Below are positions 1-5,952 of a DNA stretch of 5,963 nucleotides, one piece after another. Position 1 is the first letter of the stretch; every line of letters begins with the position of its first letter. Location of the stretch: assembly GCA_964431685.1 (NCBI GenBank), contig CAYSLA010000197.1:1-5963 (forward strand), given 5' to 3'. Below the pieces are notes generated by a model. That model saw only the letters and a program-made list of their open reading frames with translations. It was not told where the DNA came from and did not search any database. Both the position numbers and the translations under genes were made by a program. This DNA is from CAYSLA01 sp964431685 (lineage in GTDB: Bacteria; Armatimonadota; UBA5829).

Positions 1-20
1 ATCGCACGACGTCCCGAGGT

Positions 21-92
21 CACGTCATTCTGAACTGGGTTCAGAACCCACCTTCGTCCGGATGGTTGCCGGATCACGTCCGGCATGACGTG
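21..92. repeat. Nested palindromic intergenic repeat (REP-like or small MITE-like)
   Basis: The outer ends are an 8-bp inverted pair, CACGTCAT at 21-28 and ATGACGTG at 85-92. Inside are TTCTGAAC (28-35) with GTTCAGAA (39-46), the overlapping palindrome TGGGTTCAGAACCCA (36-50), and TGCCGGA (67-73) with TCCGGCA (79-85). Two hairpins bounded by GTCAT/ATGAC ends are typical of dispersed intergenic repeats in many bacterial genomes (general knowledge; no copy number can be seen here). No coding potential is evident. It could instead be a structured termination region beyond the protease operon. Confidence 0.5.
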
Positions 93-146
93 GTAGGTGG
101 CTGCGTGGATAGCGCGGCCGGCTCCGACCATGGTTTCTTTGACATG

Positions 147-207
147 TGTTTCGGGATTTCGACCTCATCAATCCTGCCAGCATCGCGCGGTCCGAAATCC
201 CGAAACA
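147..207 (-). terminator. Perfect 15-bp inverted repeat, possible terminator of the protease operon
   Basis: TGTTTCGGGATTTCG (147-161) is the exact reverse complement of CGAAATCCCGAAACA (193-207), leaving a 31-nt loop. It starts 11 nt beyond the stop codon of the pseudoprotease gene in that gene's direction, where a terminator or RNA-stabilising hairpin is expected. There is no clear U-run after the distal arm and the loop is long, so a textbook intrinsic terminator is not supported. The ends of a small repeat element are an alternative. Confidence 0.4.
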
Positions 208-218
208 TCAATCAGCTT

Positions 219-1061
219 CTACTTTGGCTTTGCGGATGGCTTGACTGCCGGCTTGGCCACTGGCGTCGCCGTCGTCTTGCCGGTCTTCTTCGCCTGATCT
301 ATGATCTTGCGGACTGTTTCAGGCGGCAGCACGACGTACGCCATCTCATTCGAGAACCAGGAAGCATCATCCATATCCATTTTTCCGTAGGTTCGGAGCA
401 CGGAGATACCAGCTACTTTGCCGTCAAGTGTGAAAGCGGGCAGGCCGAGACCACACGAACCATAGACTACATAGAACAACCTGGGCTTGGTAGCAACCGC
501 TTTGACCATATCTCCGCAGCCTCCCAGGGTCCTTCCTGCCACCCTGCCAAGCCTGCGGAGCGTGACCAGCTCGTCGAACATCTTTACGTCAGGATTTGGC
601 TGAGACATACTGACGAAGGGCAGGGGTGTGGCAGGTGAAGACTTTGGCCTCAGAACAGCCAGATCGAGGTCTCTGTCGCGGAGCACGACGTCAGCGGGAA
701 TCTCGGTTCCGTCTTCCGCACGCAGTTTGGCCTCAACAATCTTGCTTGACGCTTTGGTGCCGCCTTCATACGATATCTGGTTTCTGGTGGAGGTGGGGTC
801 GATTGAGCTTAGAGAAGCAACTGCAAGCCCTGACGGGTCAACGAATACAGCCGATGCGGTCATTTTGGATTCGCGCTTCTCGCCTCCGCCTCCGTAGTCG
901 TAGGACTCTTCAAGCACGATCTCCACGGTAATTACGGCGCGGCCGTACTTCTCGGCGACTGCCCTTGCCCTGACAGCGTCTTCATCGGCCGATGCCAGGA
1001 CGTGCGATGAAAGCAGCAATGCGGCGACGGAGCAAAAAGCGAACGATCTAGTACTAAGCAT
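219..1061 (-). CDS. Secreted trypsin-fold pseudoprotease (inactive HtrA-like protein)
   Basis: This 280-residue protein has a signal peptide (hydrophobic stretch at about residues 8-22, likely cleavage after A25 in LASA/DE), so it should act outside the inner membrane. The body resembles the protease domain of HtrA/DegP proteins. The strand that normally carries the catalytic His (SG.IIS..GY..TN.HV) aligns with residues 70-87, where the His position is S85. The Asp is kept as D133 in DLAVL. The GNSGGP motif aligns with CGLGLP (203-208), so the catalytic Ser is L205, followed by a normal DGKVAGI strand. With His and Ser gone, peptidase activity is not expected. C182 and C203 could form a disulfide. 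No PDZ domain follows; the protein ends in a Lys/Pro/Ala-rich basic tail (about 257-280). The start is supported by AAGGAG at 1068-1073, 6 nt upstream. It lies 23 nt after the active HtrA gene, so the two are probably co-transcribed and this may be a regulatory or substrate-binding partner (inference). The intact frame argues against a decaying pseudogene. Confidence 0.8.
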   Translation of the reverse strand: MLSTRSFAFCSVAALLLSSHVLASADEDAVRARAVAEKYGRAVITVEIVLEESYDYGGGGEKRESKMTASAVFVDPSGLAVASLSSIDPTSTRNQISYEGGTKASSKIVEAKLRAEDGTEIPADVVLRDRDLDLAVLRPKSSPATPLPFVSMSQPNPDVKMFDELVTLRRLGRVAGRTLGGCGDMVKAVATKPRLFYVVYGSCGLGLPAFTLDGKVAGISVLRTYGKMDMDDASWFSNEMAYVVLPPETVRKIIDQAKKTGKTTATPVAKPAVKPSAKPK

Positions 1062-1084
1062 GGTGTTCTCCTTGGCGATATGCC

Positions 1085-3139
1085 CTATTCCTGCCAGTCT
1101 GACTTCAGTTCGAGATACAGGGTGTATATCTCTCGCTCCACGCGGACGGTCACGGCCTTCGGCTTCTTCTCACGGATTGCCTCCAACTGGTCCTTGAAAC
1201 TCTCAAGGTTCTGAACCGCTTGCCCGTCGATCTCAACGATCACATCACCAGCCCGCATACCGCCAAGGGTGGCCCAGCCTCCCTCGGCGACTGACTCCAC
1301 ATATACTCCCTTCGATGCCGGGGCCACACTGCCATCTGCCTTGTCCGAAAAGGCAATGTCGCGAGTAGTAAACTCGAAGTCGTCATCCGTGTGTTTGGGA
1401 TAGTCCGAAACGGGGACAGGCGACTCAGCCAGCTCCACGCTTGTCTTGACGGTCTTGCCGTCCCGAATGATGCCAAGCTCTATTGTAGTCCCGACATCGT
1501 ACTGGCGGATAATGCTGTCAAAGACTTCCTCGTCGCCAACCTGTTCAGCCGGCACATCCTCGCCGTCCAGCTTGACTATGATGTCTCCCACCTTGATTCC
1601 CGCCTTTTCAGCCGACTCGGACTTGTAGACCTTAGTGACGCGCACGCCGGTCTTGTTGCCAAGACCAAGAGCGTCGGCGAGATCTTTTGTTATCACTTGG
1701 ATTTCTATAGGCAGCCAGGCCTTTGTGACCTCGGCTCCGGGGTTGGTCTCTTCCTTCTTGCCGATGGTAACCACAGAAGCATACTCCCTTTGCTTGCGGC
1801 GGAACTCCACCACCACGGCCTTGTTCTCGGAAAATCCAAGCAGCTCCCTGCTGATATTTCGAAGAGAATCTATGTCCTTCACAGGCCGGTTAGCCACCTT
1901 GACAATCACGTCTTCGGCAGTCAGCGGCAGTTTGGCCGAACCGGCGCCCCCACTGGGCAGCACACTCGTCACCAGCACGCCGTCCCGGGAGTCCAACTGC
2001 TTTTCCTTCTGCATAACGAAAGTAATGTTGGTGGCACACATTCCCCAACTCTTGATCTCGTGTTCCTTATCGATGGCGCTCTTGCGTTCGGTCGGAGTGA
2101 CCGTTAACTTCGTCTCGGTGCCATCCCGCAACACTACAGCCTCAATAGGAGTGTCGATGGGGAGGTCTGCAACGTACTGGTTAAAGATCGGAATCTCTTC
2201 CTTGAACCTGGCACCGACCTCCTTTCCGTTCAGAGCGATGAGAATGTCTCCGGACTCAAATCCTGCCGCCGCGGCCGGTGAGTCAGCAAGAAAACCGCTG
2301 ATAAGTAGGCCTTTGTCATATTCCGATGACTTTAACAACGGCTGGACCTGGGCTCCAAACCACGCACGTCGCACCCGCCCGTTCTTGATCAGTTGGTCTG
2401 CGACGTCTCTAGCGAGATTGCTGGGTATGGCGCCGGCCAGCCCCATACTTATCTCGTTAATACCTACTATCTTGCCATTGTCGTTCACCAACGGGCCTCC
2501 CGAGTTCCCGGGTTCTATGAGGGCATCGTGACCTATCCAGCGAACGATGGATCCCACGTCCTCTCCCTGGAGAACCAACGCCTCATCACCAAATATGCTG
2601 GGCATTACCATTTCGACATTGCTGACAATCCCCTGGGTTACGGACTGCGAGATGGCCCAGGGGCATCCCATTGCGAAGATCTTGTCTCCGACCTTGAGAG
2701 TCGACGAATCCTCGAACGAGGCCGCGGAGAATACTGCGTCTCCATTGGAGCCTGATACCTTCTTCTCAAGCTTAATTACTGCGATGTCTGAGAGTGCGTC
2801 CGCCCCAACCAGCTTCGCATCTACCTCTGTCTTGTCGGAGAGTGTGCACACTATGCGCTCAGCGTCGGCAGCAACGTGGTGGTTGGTGATAGCATAGCCT
2901 TCCTGTGATATAATTACCCCACTGCCGAATGATTCCATCTTCGACTCACGGCCCTGGTCGTAGTTGGTGGTCACCACGTGGATGCGCACCAGTGCGGGCC
3001 GTACCGCGTCAACAGCGGCAGGCATCGCCCATTCGGACTGCTGGGCAAAACAGACACACGGAGTAATCGCTGCTGCCAGAAAGAACGTTGCAGCAAGAAT
3101 GCAGGGAATGGTCCGGGCAATGCAGAGTCTTGAAACCAT
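1085..3139 (-). CDS. Periplasmic HtrA/DegP-family serine protease with about four PDZ domains
   Basis: This 684-residue protein starts with a signal peptide (hydrophobic core at about 12-28, likely cleavage after A32 in CFA/QQ). The trypsin-like domain covers about 40-255 and has the full triad: H88 in TNHHVA, D118 in SDIAVIKL and S213 in GNSGGPLV. PDZ-like domains follow at about 258-349, 365-460, 475-570 and 588-680; each has a recognisable core, such as GFESGDILIALNGKEV (293-308), GIKVGDIIVKLDGEDV (514-529) and GMRAGDVIVEIDGQAV (627-642), while the second is more divergent (LTAEDVIVKVANRPV). Proteins of this family degrade or chaperone misfolded envelope proteins, and their PDZ domains bind exposed C-termini and drive oligomer assembly. 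Typical DegP/DegQ have two PDZ domains and about 450-470 residues, so this one is long. The start is supported by GGAGG at 3146-3150, 6 nt upstream. It is first in a probable operon with the pseudoprotease 23 nt downstream. Family assignment is firm; orthology to degP, degQ or degS cannot be decided, so no symbol is given. Confidence 0.95.
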   Translation of the reverse strand: MVSRLCIARTIPCILAATFFLAAAITPCVCFAQQSEWAMPAAVDAVRPALVRIHVVTTNYDQGRESKMESFGSGVIISQEGYAITNHHVAADAERIVCTLSDKTEVDAKLVGADALSDIAVIKLEKKVSGSNGDAVFSAASFEDSSTLKVGDKIFAMGCPWAISQSVTQGIVSNVEMVMPSIFGDEALVLQGEDVGSIVRWIGHDALIEPGNSGGPLVNDNGKIVGINEISMGLAGAIPSNLARDVADQLIKNGRVRRAWFGAQVQPLLKSSEYDKGLLISGFLADSPAAAAGFESGDILIALNGKEVGARFKEEIPIFNQYVADLPIDTPIEAVVLRDGTETKLTVTPTERKSAIDKEHEIKSWGMCATNITFVMQKEKQLDSRDGVLVTSVLPSGGAGSAKLPLTAEDVIVKVANRPVKDIDSLRNISRELLGFSENKAVVVEFRRKQREYASVVTIGKKEETNPGAEVTKAWLPIEIQVITKDLADALGLGNKTGVRVTKVYKSESAEKAGIKVGDIIVKLDGEDVPAEQVGDEEVFDSIIRQYDVGTTIELGIIRDGKTVKTSVELAESPVPVSDYPKHTDDDFEFTTRDIAFSDKADGSVAPASKGVYVESVAEGGWATLGGMRAGDVIVEIDGQAVQNLESFKDQLEAIREKKPKAVTVRVEREIYTLYLELKSDWQE

Positions 3140-3253
3140 AGGGAGCCTCCATCGATTCTGTGGGCTTGCTATCCAATCAGTTAGACTGCGATGCTGGCGA
3201 TTCCTGCATCACAGAGTAACACTGGAAGAATTATGCAGATTGAACGGTGAATT
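3140..3253. promoter_or_regulatory. Divergent intergenic region with an operator-like dyad
   Basis: These 114 bp separate the starts of the HtrA operon (minus) and the glycosidase gene (plus), so both sets of transcription signals should lie here. An imperfect dyad, GATGCTGG (3190-3197) with CCTGCATC (3203-3210), pairs at 7 of 8 positions around a 5-nt centre, and sits near the middle. On the minus strand CATAAT (3235 to 3230) is a possible -10 for the HtrA gene, but no convincing -35 accompanies it. No good sigma70-type promoter was found for the plus-strand gene. The region may be read by an alternative sigma factor, as is common for envelope-stress proteases (inference). Confidence 0.35.
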
Positions 3254-5029
3254 ATGAGCTTATTGCACTCTCGAAAGCGCCCCAGACCGCTGATCGTCGG
3301 ATTATCGTTCGTATTGTGCTTCTTGGCGGCCGGATCCTTTTCGGCTACGTTCACGAAGCAACTGGCGCCGGGTGTGAACCTGACACAGGATGTTTCCGCA
3401 GATCCTGGCTCCGGCATAATCAATGTTGTGTCGGTAGACCTGGGAAACCCTGAGGTCTCGTTGGGTGTTGCGCTCGGACGCGACAGAGTATATGTGGATG
3501 ACACTCTGAAGGGCAAAGAGGCTGTCAGTTCAATCACGGGCCGCACCGGCGCGTTGGTTGGCGTGAACGCAGACTACTTCCCTATGGAATGGGGCGGCGA
3601 CCCTCTGGGCGTGTGCGTCATTAGCGGAGAGTTAGTTAGCGAACCCAGAGGCAATCGAGCGTCGATGGCATTTACTACGGATAGAAAGGTCTTCTTTGAC
3701 ATACCGTCAGGAGAGTCGACTTTGACAATGCCGGACGGCCGAACAGAGCCGATCAGCGGCATCAACCGCGGTCGTGACACCGGCAAGATCGTGCTGCTTA
3801 CGGAGGCTTTTGGCGATACCACCCAGATCAAGTTTGCGGGCACTGACGTCTTCCTGTCGTCGTCAGAGCTTCCGGTACGAATAGGCAGAGAGGTCTCGTT
3901 GAAAGTGACCGACATACGCCTGAATGCGGTCAACTCGGCCATACCAAGGGGTGGGGCGATCCTTTCCGGTGGGGGAGTATCCGCTCGGTTTCTGCAGGAC
4001 AGTCTGCGGATTGGAGACACCGTCAAGGTGCGGTTCGACGTACGCAGCCCAAGCGGCAAGGACTGGTCGAATGTGCAATGCGCGGTCGGCGGAGGTCCGT
4101 GGCTTCTAAACAGAGGCGTCGAATACGTAGACTGGCAAGCCGAAGGGTTCCAGTCGAGTTTTGCCGCCCTCCGCCATCCCAGAACGGGTCTGGGAGTGAC
4201 GCGAGACAATAGACTGCTGATTGTAACAGTGGACGGTCGCCAGCCGATGAGCGGCGGGGCGACGCTCTGTGAGATGGCTGCAGTGATGCAGAAGTACGGT
4301 GCGGTCGACGCCATCAACCTGGACGGAGGCGGCTCGACCACTCTCTCAGTGCTGGGCATGGTTGTCAACAGCCCATCAGGTTTCGTTGAGCGACAGGTCG
4401 CCAACGCTCTGCTGGTGTACGGTCGTCGCGATGCGGCCGAAGAGACTGCGGGGCTGGAAGTGACCGGCGTGGGCGACATTGCGACATCAGGCGTGAACTA
4501 CACTCTTGCGCTTGCCGCCGCGGGGTGCGTCGATCAACCTCTTGCGGCAATCGATCCGTCAAAGGTAGTCTGGGGAACCACTGGCGGGATAGGATTCGTG
4601 GACCAGAGCGGCAGATACACACCGATGCGCGCCCGTTCGGGTTCGGTGTGCGGCGTGTACGGCATGGAGTGGGCCACCAGGAAGCTCACAGTCTCCGGCG
4701 GGCCGGCGGTAACCGTGCAGGCTTCTCTTACGGAGATCACAGGCAACGCATGTGCGGTGGAATTGTCCGCCACAGCGTATGACCTGTATGGCAATGCATC
4801 GCCAGAGAGGCCCTTCACCATCAGAGTAGCAGGGGGCAATGCTGACGTTACTTCCGGCGCGACCGCGAAAGACGGAACGATGAAAGCGCTGATAACCTGG
4901 GATCCGAAAGCGAAAACGCAGAATGTGACTGTGCTGGTTGACAAGGCCTCAACTACAGTCAAACGCGAAGCAGCGACCAAACCCAAAGTGGTTGTGCCGG
5001 CCGCTCCGTCCACAAACGCAAGGCCATAA
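3254..5029 (+). CDS. Secreted phosphodiester glycosidase (NAGPA-like domain) with C-terminal Ig-like region
   Basis: This 591-residue protein has a basic N-terminus (RKRPR), a hydrophobic segment (13-28) and likely signal cleavage near S30-A31. Residues about 55-390 form a domain of the NAGPA/phosphodiester glycosidase family, shown by GVNADYF (103-109), GGGPWLL (279-285), RHPRTGLGV (307-315), TVDGR (325-329), INLDGGGSTTL (354-364) and ANALLVYG (383-390). The founding enzyme removes GlcNAc from a phosphodiester-linked sugar; bacterial members are associated with exopolysaccharide or wall-polymer metabolism, and the substrate here is unknown. Residues about 400-480 and 485-570 look like two beta-rich Ig-like/bacterial surface domains, weakly recognisable, before an Ala/Pro/Lys-rich end. 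An in-frame TGA at 3248-3250 just before ATTATG rules out a start further upstream. The ribosome site is weak: GGTGA at 3246-3250, only 3 nt from the ATG and containing that stop codon. It is transcribed divergently from the HtrA operon and convergently with the lipoprotein gene. Confidence 0.9.
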   Translation: MSLLHSRKRPRPLIVGLSFVLCFLAAGSFSATFTKQLAPGVNLTQDVSADPGSGIINVVSVDLGNPEVSLGVALGRDRVYVDDTLKGKEAVSSITGRTGALVGVNADYFPMEWGGDPLGVCVISGELVSEPRGNRASMAFTTDRKVFFDIPSGESTLTMPDGRTEPISGINRGRDTGKIVLLTEAFGDTTQIKFAGTDVFLSSSELPVRIGREVSLKVTDIRLNAVNSAIPRGGAILSGGGVSARFLQDSLRIGDTVKVRFDVRSPSGKDWSNVQCAVGGGPWLLNRGVEYVDWQAEGFQSSFAALRHPRTGLGVTRDNRLLIVTVDGRQPMSGGATLCEMAAVMQKYGAVDAINLDGGGSTTLSVLGMVVNSPSGFVERQVANALLVYGRRDAAEETAGLEVTGVGDIATSGVNYTLALAAAGCVDQPLAAIDPSKVVWGTTGGIGFVDQSGRYTPMRARSGSVCGVYGMEWATRKLTVSGGPAVTVQASLTEITGNACAVELSATAYDLYGNASPERPFTIRVAGGNADVTSGATAKDGTMKALITWDPKAKTQNVTVLVDKASTTVKREAATKPKVVVPAAPSTNARP

Positions 5030-5039
5030 GAACGCAAAC

Positions 5040-5073
5040 GCCGGCACGCATTCCAGAGTGATTACGTGCCGGC
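5040..5073. terminator. Hairpin between convergent genes, possible bidirectional terminator
   Basis: GCCGGCACG (5040-5048) and CGTGCCGGC (5065-5073) form a perfect 9-bp GC-rich stem around a 16-nt loop. It begins 10 nt after the glycosidase stop and lies 10 nt from the stop of the convergent lipoprotein gene, so it could end transcripts from both sides. Neither side has a clear T-run, so termination strength is uncertain. Confidence 0.5.
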
Positions 5074-5082
5074 AAGACGACG

Positions 5083-5877
5083 CTAGGGCGTTCTCTGCCC
5101 GAATCCCGGCATGGCCGGAGGCGGCATGCCCGGCGGTCCCGGTGCACCAGGCAGACCCGGAGCACCCGGGAGACCTGGCGCGCCCGGAGCTCCAGGCGCT
5201 TCTCCGAATGAAGACTGATCAGGTATCACGACGGGGGGTGGAGAGACAAATGGATAGCCCTCGACCCGCTGGGAGTATGCCTTGCTGACTTTCTTGACCT
5301 GTACCACAACGGGTTTCTTGTAGACTGCGAACAACCTTATCCATATCTCACGCGGTTGTTCGCCTTCTGCCATTGCTGCTGGTAGTTCGCATGGAAAGAC
5401 CCGGCCCTGCCTGTCAGCATAGCGAAAGACATAGAACAACTGCTTCCGGTCATTGAGCACCGTTCGCACTGGTGATTCGAGAGTAAGGTCGCTGAACTTG
5501 AACTTGCGCACAGCAGGCTTTGCTGCTTCAGCGGCGGCCTGAGCTGCCGCGTCTCCGCCCGGAGTTGCTGCCGCACCAGTAGCTCCAGGGGCGGCGGCGC
5601 CCATCGGCCCCGCGGCACCGGGAGGCCCCATCATTCCAGGGGGCATTCCCCCGGGCATACCCGGAGGTCCACCGGCCGTCGCTCCTGGCATACCAGGCGG
5701 TCCACCAGCGGTTGCTCCAGGCGCCCCAGGCATGCCTGGCGGGCCCATTGCGCCAGGGGCTCCGGGTGCGGTCCCAGCGGCTTCGTCACCGCCTTTTCCG
5801 CAGCCGGAAACCAACAGGGCACACACAACGAACACGATGGCGATCACTGCAGTAAATGGAAGAAAACGACTCAACAT
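5083..5877 (-). CDS. Collagen-like (Gly-X-Y) lipoprotein with a central charged domain
   Basis: Starting at 5877, this is a 264-residue protein with a lipoprotein signal: a hydrophobic segment (about 5-22) and lipobox VSGC with Cys at 26, followed by GKGGDE. G at +2 gives no clear inner-membrane retention signal, so outer-membrane or surface anchoring is plausible. Residues about 38-107 are a Gly/Pro/Ala/Met-rich arm with Gly-X-Y runs and interruptions. Then comes an Ala-rich stretch, a charged core (about 122-215, beginning VRKFKFSDLTLESPVR, with a single Cys at 163), and a second Gly-X-Y arm (about 225-259, GAPGAPGLPGAPGLPGAPG) near the C-terminus. Collagen-like bacterial proteins can form triple helices and often serve as surface stalks or adhesins, but these arms are short. 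The core was not recognised. A longer frame opens at 5952, but the lipobox spacing, GGAG at 5883-5886 (5 nt upstream) and a promoter at 5924-5952 all favour 5877. Confidence 0.85.
   Translation of the reverse strand: MLSRFLPFTAVIAIVFVVCALLVSGCGKGGDEAAGTAPGAPGAMGPPGMPGAPGATAGGPPGMPGATAGGPPGMPGGMPPGMMGPPGAAGPMGAAAPGATGAAATPGGDAAAQAAAEAAKPAVRKFKFSDLTLESPVRTVLNDRKQLFYVFRYADRQGRVFPCELPAAMAEGEQPREIWIRLFAVYKKPVVVQVKKVSKAYSQRVEGYPFVSPPPVVIPDQSSFGEAPGAPGAPGLPGAPGLPGAPGPPGMPPPAMPGFGQRTP
5653..5718 (-). repeat. Two tandem 33-bp units encoding GATAGGPPGMP
   Basis: Units 5686-5718 and 5653-5685 each encode the same 11 residues, GATAGGPPGMP, within the first Gly-rich arm. By eye they differ at 6 of 33 bases, all at third codon positions, so the peptide is identical. 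Eleven residues is not a multiple of three, so each unit shifts the Gly-X-Y phase. Confidence 0.75.
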
Positions 5878-5882
5878 CCTGT

Positions 5883-5886
5883 CTCC
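5883..5886 (-). promoter_or_regulatory. Ribosome binding site that decides the lipoprotein start
   Basis: GGAG on the minus strand lies 5 nt before the ATG at 5877. The ATG codons further upstream at 5922, 5919 and 5952 fall at or before the predicted transcript start, so this site selects the start that places the lipobox Cys at residue 26. Confidence 0.7.
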
Positions 5887-5908
5887 AGACGGAAGATTGC
5901 GATATCCG

Positions 5909-5923
5909 AATGATTGCATCATT
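5909..5923. promoter_or_regulatory. 15-bp palindrome at the predicted transcription start, possible operator
   Basis: AATGATTGCATCATT has perfect 6-bp arms around a TGC centre and abuts the -10 box at 5924-5929, covering the expected transcription start near 5917. That is a common place for a repressor site. It could be chance in an AT-rich stretch; no regulator is encoded in the window. Confidence 0.35.
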
Positions 5924-5952
5924 ATTATACTTACCTTCGGCACATACTGCAA
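5924..5952 (-). promoter_or_regulatory. Sigma70-type promoter for the lipoprotein gene
   Basis: On the minus strand TTGCAG (5952 to 5947) and a perfect TATAAT (5929 to 5924) are separated by 17 nt. The -35 matches only TTG of TTGACA. The predicted start near 5917 leaves a leader of about 40 nt before the ATG at 5877. Confidence 0.6.

Noticed and set aside
66..638. A 190-residue open frame on the plus strand in the left flank
   Set aside because: It overlaps the palindromic element and the 3' half of the pseudoprotease gene, has no plausible ribosome site seen, and its translation looks random.
219..1061. The pseudoprotease as a decaying pseudogene
   Set aside because: The frame is intact with a good ribosome site, signal peptide and preserved structural strands, so loss of the triad looks like a functional change rather than decay.
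1391..2531. Long open frames on the plus strand opposite the HtrA gene
   Set aside because: The minus-strand frame carries full HtrA motifs across this region. The opposite frames have no recognisable domain and arise from codon bias.
3038..3062. Possible lipobox (ITPC or CVC) in the HtrA signal peptide
   Set aside because: The residues before the cysteines do not fit the lipobox pattern, and a normal cleavage site (CFA/QQ) follows, so a soluble periplasmic protein is more likely.
3181..3546. A 121-residue minus-strand frame across the divergent intergenic region
   Set aside because: It overlaps the start of the glycosidase gene antisense and contains no recognisable signal or domain.
3574..4479. 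A 301-residue open frame on the minus strand opposite the glycosidase
   Set aside because: It is rich in Ser/Pro/Arg, lacks family motifs, and lies opposite a well-supported gene with conserved NAGPA motifs.
5083..5877. Gly-X-Y repeats as a CRISPR-like or microsatellite array
   Set aside because: The repetition is at codon level within one continuous frame; there are no regularly spaced identical repeats with unique spacers.
5878..5952. N-terminal extension of the lipoprotein frame starting at 5952
   Set aside because: It would put 25 extra residues before the lipoprotein signal and begin upstream of the predicted transcription start. The ATG at 5877 has a proper ribosome site and gives a normal signal length.
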